Below are positions 54,571 to 62,212 of a stretch of DNA of 64,000 nucleotides, in pieces. Location: the NCBI GenBank assembly GCA_963966775.1, contig CAXAAH010000001.1:124001-188000 (forward strand), given 5' to 3'. Under the pieces are notes generated by a model. It ran no database searches and was not told the origin of the DNA. It saw nothing but the letters and a program-made list of their open reading frames with translations. Made by a program: the position numbers and the translations under genes. Position 1 is the first letter of the stretch. Every line of letters starts with the position of its first letter. The DNA comes from UBA685 sp002299005. Its GTDB lineage: Bacteria > Pseudomonadota > Alphaproteobacteria > Puniceispirillales > Puniceispirillaceae.

Positions 54571-55226
54571 CTTTGCTTTAGCGCGGCTGATATCTCATAA
54601 ACATCTGTTATTGTGGCATAATCCCGATAGCCAAGGCGTGATACTGGTTGATATTTTGTGACATCTACCTTGCCATCTGTGATGACCTCATCGGCAATAT
54701 GAAGTGATATCACATGACCTATGACCATGACACATCCCGCACGCTCATCTGTGCCTGGTAGGTCTATCATCTCATGCAGGCGGCATTCAAGATGCGCCGG
54801 TGCGCCTTTGACAAGCGGTGCCTTAATATCATTTGCGGCCATCTTTGACAGTCCGGCTGCTTCAAACTCATCTATCTCAGGTGCCAGCAAGTCAGAAGAG
54901 GCAACCATCGCCTCTTTTTGTGCTTCTGATACAATGTTAACGCCAAATTCGCCTGTTTGACGGATGTTATGAAGGCTGTCCTTGGCATGGTGCAAAAGGG
55001 TGCCATCTGGCGCTGTAGACGTCTTAGGGCGCACGTCTGGGGCAGAGACAAACATCACCATTGGCGGCAATTCAGATATCGCGTTGAAAAAACTATAGGG
55101 GGCTAAATTCGCCACACCTGCCTCATCACAGCTGGAAATCCATCCAATGGGACGTGGTGAGATAAGGGCTTTGAAAGGGCCATATTTTAGGCCAGCTTCT
55201 TTATGTGTGCCTGCTTTGAAATACAT
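54567..55226 (-). CDS. Flavin reductase-like FMN-binding protein
   Basis: A 219-residue split-barrel flavoprotein of the DIM6/NTAB family. RPIGWISSCDEAG near the start and GEFGVNIV in the middle are the usual marks. Members reduce FMN for a partner monooxygenase or act alone; no partner gene is adjacent. AAGAAGAGA precedes the ATG. It is divergent from the SDR genes of the lipid cluster across 154 bases that hold an RpoE-like promoter on the other strand. Confidence 0.85.
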   Translation of the reverse strand: MYFKAGTHKEAGLKYGPFKALISPRPIGWISSCDEAGVANLAPYSFFNAISELPPMVMFVSAPDVRPKTSTAPDGTLLHHAKDSLHNIRQTGEFGVNIVSEAQKEAMVASSDLLAPEIDEFEAAGLSKMAANDIKAPLVKGAPAHLECRLHEMIDLPGTDERAGCVMVIGHVISLHIADEVITDGKVDVTKYQPVSRLGYRDYATITDVYEISAALKQS

Positions 55227-55259
55227 TTATGTCTCTTCTTGCTGTGGCGGTGCGTGCAT

Positions 55260-55289
55260 TGATCTGTCTTGTTAATGTGCACGTATGAA
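55260..55289 (+). promoter_or_regulatory. RpoE/ChrR-type promoter candidate upstream of the SDR operon
   Basis: TGATCT (55260-55265), 18 bases, TATGAA (55284-55289). From memory, the Rhodobacter sphaeroides RpoE consensus is TGATCC, 18 bases, TA(A/T). The -35 fits with one change; the -10 begins TAT. It lies about 90 bases before the first SDR gene. Confidence 0.4.
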
Positions 55290-55380
55290 TCCCATATAAG
55301 CAAGGGCTTAAGCGTATTATTCGTTGGCTTGGGCGAAATGGCCTTGCGTACGTTTTCATTATGACAGATGAGTGAATTTT

Positions 55381-56109
55381 ATGAATAACATCATTATATT
55401 TGGTGCAACAGGCGCCATTGGTCAAAATATTGCTCGTCAACTTCATCAAGAAGGTGCTGGCCTTGTCTTAGCTGGACGCACAGAGGCAGAGACAGCCGAT
55501 TTGGCGCGTGAATTGGGCGCAGATTATGCGCTGTTTAATGCGCATGATGAGGCCTCTATTCAGACGGTTATCTCAAAAGCCTCGGCAAAAGGCCCTATCA
55601 CCGGTTTGATTTGGGCAGTTGGTTCTATTTTGCTAAAGCCGCTTGCGAAATTGACCAAGGATGATTTTTCTAACACCTTCCATCTAAATGTTACCGCCGC
55701 CGCCTTGGCCATACAAGCCGCCGCGCCTAGCCTCAAAGAGGGGCAGGGGTCAGTTTTGCTCTTTAGCTCCGTCGCGGCCTCACAAGGCTTTGCCGCGCAT
55801 GGCGCCATTAGTGCCGCAAAAGCAGGCGTAGAAGGTCTTGCGGTTGCGCTTGCAACAGAAATGGCGCCCGATGTGCGTATTAATGTAATCGCCCCGTCCT
55901 TGACGCAATCAAAGATGGCGGCACCGCTATTATCCAATGAGATTATGGCCAAGGGTATCGCACAATCGCACCCTATCAGGCGTTTGGGTGAGGGACAGGA
56001 TTTCGCCCCTCTTGCCGCTTTATTGATGGATCCCAAGCGATCTGGCTGGATAACAGGCGCGGTCATCCCTGTTGATGGCGGCCGCAGCTCTCTGCGGACC
56101 AAAGGTTAG
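55381..56109 (+). CDS. SDR-family oxidoreductase with altered active site
   Basis: A 242-residue short-chain dehydrogenase/reductase. The nucleotide loop is GATGAIGQNIA. In the active site the usual Y-x-x-x-K is I-x-x-x-K (HGAISAAKAG): Ile replaces the catalytic Tyr. The Ser before it (SSVAAS) and the Lys remain. I recall related cluster proteins with the same Ile/Val form, so it may be a subfamily trait. GTG 55372 is an alternative start. It begins a three-gene plus-strand operon behind a candidate RpoE-type promoter. Confidence 0.85.
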   Translation: MNNIIIFGATGAIGQNIARQLHQEGAGLVLAGRTEAETADLARELGADYALFNAHDEASIQTVISKASAKGPITGLIWAVGSILLKPLAKLTKDDFSNTFHLNVTAAALAIQAAAPSLKEGQGSVLLFSSVAASQGFAAHGAISAAKAGVEGLAVALATEMAPDVRINVIAPSLTQSKMAAPLLSNEIMAKGIAQSHPIRRLGEGQDFAPLAALLMDPKRSGWITGAVIPVDGGRSSLRTKG

Positions 56110-56116
56110 GGCATTT

Positions 56117-56863
56117 ATGAGCGTCTCTCAGCATTATTTCATCACAGGCGTCAGTGCAGGCATCGGCATGGCGCTTGCAAAGACGCTCTGTGCGCAAGGT
56201 CATAAGGTAACCGGCCTCGCGCGACGTGCGGATAGACTGAATGAAATGGCGCAAACTTTGCCTCATTTTAACGGCATCGTCTGTGATGTGGGCGATAAGG
56301 GCGCGGTTGCCAAAGCTGTGGCGCAGGCCAAAGTCGATATGGGGCCGATTGATGTGCTTATCCCCAATGCAGGGATTTATATTCCCGATGCAAAAGGCGT
56401 CATAGATGTGGCCTCTTTTGAGGCGCATATGCAGGTCAATTATATGGCAAGCATCTATTGTATTGCAGAGATTTTACCAGATATGTTGGCGGCAAAAAGC
56501 GGTCATATCGCTTTGATGGCATCTGTTGCGGGTTATCGCGGCCTGCCACGCTCTACCGCTTATGGGCCGACTAAAGCGGCATTAATTAATCTAGGTGAAG
56601 CTTTGCGCTTTGATCTTCATAAGACAGGTGTGAAAGTGCAAATTATCTGCCCCGGCTTTGTTGAGACTGAGGCAACGGCGGTGAATGATTTCGAGATGCC
56701 AGACCTTATCAGCGCACAGCAAGCGGCAAATGAGATTATCAAAGGCCTTCAACAAAACCAGTTTGAGATAGCCTTTCCAAGACGTTTTGCGCGCAAGATG
56801 CAGTGGTTAAAATGGCTGTCAAATGATATGTATTTTAAGCTCGTCTCTAAGGCGACCAAATAG
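56117..56863 (+). CDS. SDR-family oxidoreductase
   Basis: A 248-residue SDR with complete motifs: TGVSAGIGMALA, NAGIY, and the catalytic YGPTK (STAYGPTKAA). The substrate is unknown. The frame is open back to 56072 inside the previous gene, but ATG 56117, with TTAGGG just before it and 7 bases after the previous stop, begins the fold. In related gene sets it accompanies the FAD amine-oxidase-like, DUF1365 and Cfa genes. Confidence 0.92.
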   Translation: MSVSQHYFITGVSAGIGMALAKTLCAQGHKVTGLARRADRLNEMAQTLPHFNGIVCDVGDKGAVAKAVAQAKVDMGPIDVLIPNAGIYIPDAKGVIDVASFEAHMQVNYMASIYCIAEILPDMLAAKSGHIALMASVAGYRGLPRSTAYGPTKAALINLGEALRFDLHKTGVKVQIICPGFVETEATAVNDFEMPDLISAQQAANEIIKGLQQNQFEIAFPRRFARKMQWLKWLSNDMYFKLVSKATK

Positions 56864-56899
56864 ATAAATAAATATAAAGGGCAGGGGTGGGCCACAAAG

Positions 56900-57331
56900 A
56901 TGTCTTTGTCGAAACAAGCAAAAACATATGCCGATTATTACGAGGCAATTGCCCCTGATACGCTAGAGACGCTTGGCGGACTGCTAGCCGATGATGTGGT
57001 ATTTGTTGACCCGTTCAACCGCCTTGAGGGGCGCGATGCGATGGTCGGCGTCTTTGCCTATATGTTTGAGACAATGACAGACCCTAAATTCGAGGTGCTA
57101 GATGTGGCGCTCTCTGATAGAGCGGCTTATCTTAAATGGCGTATGACGGGTGTTGTGAAAGCCGCACCGAAGATGCCATTTGATATTTTGGGGATGAGTG
57201 AGGTCGTCTTTGATGATAAGGGCAAGGTGATTTTGCACCACGATCATTGGGATAGTGCCAGCCAGCTTTTATCCTACCTGCCTTATATCGGGTGGGTGAC
57301 AAGGCGGATACAAAAGCTGTTCCAGCATTAA
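56900..57331 (+). CDS. NTF2-like/SnoaL-type protein
   Basis: A 143-residue single-domain protein of the NTF2-like superfamily (cone-shaped alpha+beta barrel). YADYYEAIAPDTLETLGGLL is the first helix pair and DDVVFVDPFNRLEGRDAMVGVF the usual second segment. Such proteins are isomerases or small-molecule binders; its partner may be one of the SDRs. It is last in the plus-strand operon, and its stop faces DUF3833 with 22 bases between. Confidence 0.88.
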   Translation: MSLSKQAKTYADYYEAIAPDTLETLGGLLADDVVFVDPFNRLEGRDAMVGVFAYMFETMTDPKFEVLDVALSDRAAYLKWRMTGVVKAAPKMPFDILGMSEVVFDDKGKVILHHDHWDSASQLLSYLPYIGWVTRRIQKLFQH

Positions 57332-57353
57332 CTCTTTGATTGTTAAGGTAAGC

Positions 57354-57911
57354 CTATTTTAGGCCGCGGTGAAAGCTAATGAAAAGCTCACCTAGCTTGA
57401 AGCCAAATTTGGTTATGGTTGCGTGATTTAAGACAACCTCTGATGATTGCATAATCATCTTGTCATTAAAATTCACCAGAACGCGTCTGCCAAATAACTC
57501 AAGATAAAAATCATAGCGCCATAGCAAACCGATATTGGTCAAAGTGCCTGTGGCCTGTTTACGCACATCATCTGTTACGCCGACATAGCTCTTATCTGAC
57601 GTGCGCTTTATGTTCCAGATACGCGTTTCTTTTTTGCCATCATCAAAGGTGAAATGCTCTTTTAACACAAACCCATCATTCGCGGCTTCACAATTCACAA
57701 TAGCTGAAAAGCGCTTTTGAACATTGCCAAAGCGGTCAATGAACATGCCACTTGCCTTCAGGTTACCGTTGAAAAAATCCTCTGGGATAAATTCATCTGG
57801 TATCACCTCAGCTGGCACAACCTCGGGTGGCATAACCTCGGCCGGCATCACCTCATTTAGTGCGGCCTGATTGGCATTAACAGCTGTTTTTTGCACATAA
57901 GCATGTGACAT
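57354..57911 (-). CDS. DUF3833-type protein without signal peptide
   Basis: A 185-residue protein. From about residue 45 it matches DUF3833 (EDFFNGNLKASGMFIDRFGNVQ, then GLLWRYDFYLEL). Typical members, as I recall, begin with a lipoprotein signal and Cys; here the N terminus is a polar arm followed by five copies of a five-residue E-V-x-P-x repeat (residues 20-44). The role is unknown; the family travels with Cfa, DUF1365 and FAD genes. TAGGA precedes the ATG. A strong RpoE-like promoter match lies just upstream. Confidence 0.85.
   Translation of the reverse strand: MSHAYVQKTAVNANQAALNEVMPAEVMPPEVVPAEVIPDEFIPEDFFNGNLKASGMFIDRFGNVQKRFSAIVNCEAANDGFVLKEHFTFDDGKKETRIWNIKRTSDKSYVGVTDDVRKQATGTLTNIGLLWRYDFYLELFGRRVLVNFNDKMIMQSSEVVLNHATITKFGFKLGELFISFHRGLK
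57780..57854 (-). repeat. 15-bp tandem repeat encoding E-V-x-P-x
   Basis: Five in-frame 15-base units (residues 20-44 of the DUF3833-type protein) read EVMPA, EVMPP, EVVPA, EVIPD and EFIPE. The plus strand shows four near copies of CACCTCGG-like sequence in line. Confidence 0.85.
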
Positions 57912-57973
57912 AGTAAATCCTAAACTAACAGCGCTCCCGACACAAAATGATTGCTCCTCGGCGCTATATATTG

Positions 57974-58003
57974 GATTTACGGCTTACTTTATGGTGTGGA
58001 TCA
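57974..58003 (-). promoter_or_regulatory. RpoE/ChrR-type promoter candidate for DUF3833
   Basis: On the minus strand TGATCC (57998-58003), then exactly 18 bases, then TAAATC (57974-57979), about 65 bases before the DUF3833-type start. This agrees with the RpoE consensus I remember (TGATCC, 18, TAA) at both elements. Confidence 0.55.
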
Positions 58004-58040
58004 TCTCTTGCGGGGGTTTTCCACAAGGTGGTGTTTTAAT

Positions 58041-59240
58041 TCATTCCTTGGTAAGGGTCATCTGTTTTACGTCAATCATCCCTGACTTAAAACCACCTTC
58101 ACAATAGGCAAGATACAGCTCCCACATGCGTTTGAATTTCATATCAAATTGGCCGCTCTTCACAATATTTGGCCATTGATCGATGAAATCTATCCGCCAT
58201 TGCTCAAGCGTCTTTGCGTAATGCAACCCATAGCCCTTAGCCTCTGTCAGCTTCATGCCTGCCGCTTCAATAGGGGGCGATAGTTTTTCCATAGATGGCA
58301 ACATGCCGCCCGGAAAAATGTATTTTTGAATAAAGTCAGGGGTCGTACGATAGCTTTCAAACTCGCTATCATCGATGGTGATAACTTGCAAAGCGGCCTT
58401 GCCACCATTTCGCAAGACATCAGAGACTTTGTTGAAATAAACAGGCCAATAGGCCATGCCCACAGCTTCGAACATTTCAATTGAAACGACCTTATCAAAA
58501 CTCTGCGATTCCAAATCACGATAATCGGTTAGCTTAATCTCAACCTTGTCAGATAGGCCTGCTTGGGCCATGCGGGCGGTGGCAAAATCGAACTGTTCTT
58601 GTGAGATGGTGATGCAGGTTAGTTTCACATCATATTCGGTCGCCGCAAATTCAGCAAAACCGCCCCAACCACAGCCAATTTCCAGCACATGATCGCCCGC
58701 CTGCAAATCAGCCATCTCAGCTAGTTTGCGGTATTTTGTGTTTTGCGCATCAGCCAGTGCCATATCGTCATCTTCAAACACAGCAGACGAATATGTCATC
58801 GTCTGATCAAGCCAGAGCGCATAGAAATCATTGCCCAAATCATAATGATAGGAGATGTTCTTGCGCGAGCCTGTCTTGGAATTGCGACGCATGATATGAC
58901 CAAGACGCGTAAATAGCCAAGAAAGCGGATTCATCCTGAGTTTATCTTCGACAATTTGGTTGTTCACAGCCGCATATTCGATGATGTTCACCAGCGTATT
59001 TGTCTCAACCTCACCTGCCATATAGGCTTCGCAAAAGCCCATCTTGCCATCTTTTATGATGCGCAACAGACCATTGCGGTCAACCACGCTCAAAGCGGCC
59101 TCAACGCCTTTTTTCTTGCCTTTAAATTGATGCGTATCACCCTCAGGGAAGGTCAGGCTTATCGTGCCGCATGGCAGCATTGGTGCGATCTTTAGAATTG
59201 CTTTCTTAGCCATGTTATAACGTAGTGAGGCGAACATCAT
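58041..59240 (-). CDS. Cfa-family lipid methyltransferase
   Basis: A 399-residue cyclopropane-fatty-acid-synthase-family enzyme that uses SAM to modify the double bond of membrane acyl chains. The SAM loop is VLEIGCGWGGFAEFA, with HYDLGNDFYALWLD before it. The E. coli active-site Cys (in YSCAYW) is Ser here (MTYSSAVF), so it may make another product; in R. sphaeroides a Cfa-like protein of this cluster is linked to furan fatty acids. The start overlaps DUF1365 by 4 bases. Confidence 0.9.
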   Translation of the reverse strand: MMFASLRYNMAKKAILKIAPMLPCGTISLTFPEGDTHQFKGKKKGVEAALSVVDRNGLLRIIKDGKMGFCEAYMAGEVETNTLVNIIEYAAVNNQIVEDKLRMNPLSWLFTRLGHIMRRNSKTGSRKNISYHYDLGNDFYALWLDQTMTYSSAVFEDDDMALADAQNTKYRKLAEMADLQAGDHVLEIGCGWGGFAEFAATEYDVKLTCITISQEQFDFATARMAQAGLSDKVEIKLTDYRDLESQSFDKVVSIEMFEAVGMAYWPVYFNKVSDVLRNGGKAALQVITIDDSEFESYRTTPDFIQKYIFPGGMLPSMEKLSPPIEAAGMKLTEAKGYGLHYAKTLEQWRIDFIDQWPNIVKSGQFDMKFKRMWELYLAYCEGGFKSGMIDVKQMTLTKE

Positions 59241-60067
59241 TGCGGTCCCTTTGCAGATGATAAAGAATGTGGATTTACAGGTGGTTTTGGCTTTGAATGA
59301 AATGACAGCCGTTTCACAAACAGCTTCACTGCTTCAAGGTGAATGGCAAACCAAGGGCGCAAGGGCCATTGTCGTGCTTTGATTAGTCCTGTCATGATAG
59401 ACAGAGATGATAATTTTGTGATTGTTCCACGCATGGTCGCCGTCAACGCAAGAGCGCCTTTGATACGATAGCGTATGATAAGGTTATAGGAGCTGTCTTT
59501 TTGACGATGTAACAGCTGATAATCGCCCGTCACATCAAAGAAAGGTGAGACGTGAAAAATCTTGGTGGCTTCATGCAGGCTTGTGCGGCCAGTATCATCA
59601 CACAGCCCGACATAGGAATGCGATTCACCAAATGTGTTGTGCACTTCATAGACCACAAAGGTCAATTTGCCGGCATCATCAAGGCAACGATAGACAGATA
59701 AAGGGTTAAAGCTGACACCAAATAAGCGCGGGAATGTCAAAAGCTCAATCCGCTTAATTTGCGCAGATACGCCATAATCGCGCGCCAGCCCCCGAATATA
59801 GGCGCTCAATGTTTGATGGCTATGCGGCTTATCATAGGATTTATGAAAACAGCCATAATCAGTCTCAAAAAAAGAGAGGATATTGAATTTGCCAATGGAA
59901 AAGAAAGCAGATTGACGCGCCGCCTCTGGCAAGCGTTCAAGGTCGATTAGAAGCGATAGGCCAGGGCGCGTCAAAAAATGCGGCTTTGGGGCATGGCGCG
60001 TATGGTCTATTTTTGAAAAAACCAAGGCACACGAATCTTGCGCCGGTTTCCCGCTGCTGTCTGTCAT
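59237..60067 (-). CDS. DUF1365 family protein
   Basis: A 276-residue protein with FNPLSVYRCLDDAG and YEVHNTFGESHSYVG, the family marks. Its function is unproven, though it always seems to sit between an FAD amine-oxidase-like gene and a cfa-like gene, as here. GGGAGAGG precedes the ATG. Its stop overlaps the Cfa start by 4 bases and it follows the FAD gene by 21, so the three are one operon. Confidence 0.92.
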   Translation of the reverse strand: MTDSSGKPAQDSCALVFSKIDHTRHAPKPHFLTRPGLSLLIDLERLPEAARQSAFFSIGKFNILSFFETDYGCFHKSYDKPHSHQTLSAYIRGLARDYGVSAQIKRIELLTFPRLFGVSFNPLSVYRCLDDAGKLTFVVYEVHNTFGESHSYVGLCDDTGRTSLHEATKIFHVSPFFDVTGDYQLLHRQKDSSYNLIIRYRIKGALALTATMRGTITKLSSLSIMTGLIKARQWPLRPWFAIHLEAVKLFVKRLSFHSKPKPPVNPHSLSSAKGPQ

Positions 60068-60088
60068 TAAATAGCCTCTCCCTTGTCC

Positions 60089-61393
60089 TTATGCCTCTAA
60101 GCCTTTCGTAAAAGCCTTTGGCTCATGCCAAGCATCGGTCGGACTATTCCATGGTATGTCAGCGCCAAGGGATTTGGCAACTTTAATCGCCGAAGAAAGA
60201 CCATCTTCATGGAAGCCATATTTTGTCCATGCACCGCAGAAATAGAGATGATTTTGGCCTTGGATTTCCCCCAAACGCTCTTGCGCTAGGATGGCGGCCT
60301 TATCAAAGATAGGGTGGTCATAAGAAAACACACGATGTGTCTTAGCAGGGTCAGGGCGCTCAAACGGGTTTAGCGTCACAAATAACGGCCTGTCTTTGCG
60401 GATATTTTGAAGCTTATTCATCCAATAGGTGACGCTTAATTGGGTGTCCTTATCAGATGAAGTCAAATAATTCCAAGCCGCCCACGCCGCTTTGCGTTTT
60501 GGCATGATAGCATCATCAGAATGAAGGATGACTTCATTAGCTTGGAATTGGAAGCTTGATAAAAGGCTTGTCTCGGTGTCTGAGGCATCTTGGATAAGCG
60601 CGAGGCTCTCATCGGCATGTGCGGCCATGATGACCTTATCAAAAAAGATATCACCTTCGCCTTCAATAGACACCATGACGCCGGCCGCTTGCCTTGTCAG
60701 CCCGTTAATCTTTGCGCCTGTTTTAATTGTCCCGTTAAAGTCAGCCACAAGGCGCTTCACATATTGGCGCGAGCCGCCATCAACTGTGCGCCAAACAGGG
60801 CGGTCAATATAATTCATCAATTTGTGATTTTGCATAAATTGAATGAAAGAGCGTGCCGGAAAATCAAGCATAGTCTCAGCCGGACAAGACCAAATCGCCG
60901 CGCCCATCGGCAGCAGATGGTCATTAACGAACGCATCGCTAAAGTTACAACGCGCGATAAACTCACCCAATGTCTCATCAATCGGGCTTGTGCGGCTATA
61001 ATCATAGGCATGTGCGTAGAATTTACGAAGGCCGTTTAGCATCGACCAATAACGTGGCTTGAACAGGTTGGAAGGCTGAGCGACAAGGCCTTTTAACGTG
61101 CCTTCATATTCAAGCGTTTTATTGCGGAGTGAGACGGAGAACGTCATCTCTGAGCCCTTGGTCGGCACGTCCAATGCGGCAAATAGACCAATAAGATTTG
61201 GGTAATTCAACTCATTATAGACGATAAAGCCTGTATCAACTGGCGTTGGATCGCCGTTGAAATCCACATCTACGGTGTTTGAGTGGCCACCAATACGTTC
61301 CTGTGATTCAAAGACGGTTACATCATGATCGCGGCCTAATAGCCATGCCGCGCCTAACCCTGAGATGCCAGCCCCAATTACTGCAATACGCAT
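60089..61393 (-). CDS. FAD-dependent amine-oxidase-like protein
   Basis: A 434-residue flavoprotein with a Rossmann N terminus (VIGAGISGLGAAWLL) and a second FAD contact near the C terminus (NHLYFCGAWTKYGFHEDG). These proteins look like desaturases or amine oxidases; the substrate here is probably an acyl chain or lipid, based on the neighbours. GAGGGGG precedes the ATG. It leads the operon with DUF1365 and Cfa. No RpoE-like site was seen upstream of it. Confidence 0.9.
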   Translation of the reverse strand: MRIAVIGAGISGLGAAWLLGRDHDVTVFESQERIGGHSNTVDVDFNGDPTPVDTGFIVYNELNYPNLIGLFAALDVPTKGSEMTFSVSLRNKTLEYEGTLKGLVAQPSNLFKPRYWSMLNGLRKFYAHAYDYSRTSPIDETLGEFIARCNFSDAFVNDHLLPMGAAIWSCPAETMLDFPARSFIQFMQNHKLMNYIDRPVWRTVDGGSRQYVKRLVADFNGTIKTGAKINGLTRQAAGVMVSIEGEGDIFFDKVIMAAHADESLALIQDASDTETSLLSSFQFQANEVILHSDDAIMPKRKAAWAAWNYLTSSDKDTQLSVTYWMNKLQNIRKDRPLFVTLNPFERPDPAKTHRVFSYDHPIFDKAAILAQERLGEIQGQNHLYFCGAWTKYGFHEDGLSSAIKVAKSLGADIPWNSPTDAWHEPKAFTKGLEA

Positions 61394-61456
61394 AAATTCC
61401 CCCTCAAAAACGCTTTTTATTTAAGGGTTTATACGGGCTATCCCACGATGCGGATT

Positions 61457-62209
61457 TTAGATTTTGCTAATTTTTTGGGATTGGTGAGTGCGAAAAAAGC
61501 GACTTTTCTGAAACGGCATCGAGAAGGTTTTATTATCATGGATAAGATGTATGGTGGGGTTTGCAGTCAAAAAGCCGGCAAAGGCCTCATCCAAAATATT
61601 GAGCCCGCCTGTATAGCTCCCAAATGCGGGTAGTATTAGATCGAGGTCATTTTGCACAAAGCACCTAGCCGAAAGGGCGCGCGCGCGTAATTTTATCCGC
61701 GCCTTTGGGTGGAAATGACCAGAGATTGTTGGTTGAAGCGGCAAGAAATCAGCCTCATGACAAAAGCGCAGATTGCCGATATACATCTCGTCACACGCTG
61801 TGCCGGGCAGTCTGTCTGGCAGATTGCGGTCATGATTGCCTGTCACCCAGATAATCGACGTGCGCGCCGCTATCTCATGCAGGCTTGCAAGCGCATCAGG
61901 CGGCAATAAAAAAGCACGCTCAACTGTGTGAAAGCTGTCGCCGAGGCACAGTAATTTTGTCGGCTGGCTCTGCTCTATGCGCTGTGCAAGGCGGGCAAGC
62001 GTGTCTTTGGTATCAAACGCAGGCAGAGGCGCGCCATGTGATAGAGCGGCGCCTTTTTCAAGATGTAAGTCTGAGACGATAAGCAAACCTTCAGCAGGCA
62101 TAAAGAGCGTGCCATCGCCATGAAGAATAAGCTGATTGCCATGAAAATCGATCGTTACATCTTTATTTTTGGCATCTTTACTTTTCGGTGGATTTGGCTG
62201 GTTTGGCAT
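61457..62209 (-). CDS. pdeM: Ligase-associated metallophosphoesterase PdeM
   Basis: A 250-residue calcineurin-like phosphoesterase. The metal motifs are SDLHLEKG, LGDSFH, TGNHD and SGHFHP. It begins with an extra polar arm. This family (ligase-associated DNA damage response endonuclease PdeM) sits beside an Lhr-like helicase, a ligase and an exonuclease; here the helicase gene precedes it by 3 bases. The C terminus has a basic tail. Confidence 0.93.
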   Translation of the reverse strand: MPNQPNPPKSKDAKNKDVTIDFHGNQLILHGDGTLFMPAEGLLIVSDLHLEKGAALSHGAPLPAFDTKDTLARLAQRIEQSQPTKLLCLGDSFHTVERAFLLPPDALASLHEIAARTSIIWVTGNHDRNLPDRLPGTACDEMYIGNLRFCHEADFLPLQPTISGHFHPKARIKLRARALSARCFVQNDLDLILPAFGSYTGGLNILDEAFAGFLTANPTIHLIHDNKTFSMPFQKSRFFRTHQSQKISKI

Positions 62210-62212
62210 GAA

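Noticed and set aside
55560..56102. A 180-codon minus-strand frame inside the first SDR gene
   Set aside because: Shadow of the SDR; lacks a ribosome site, and the SDR frame has clear motifs.
61394..61456. RpoE-like promoter before the FAD gene
   Set aside because: No TGATC sequence is present on the minus strand here or in the nearby end of pdeM.
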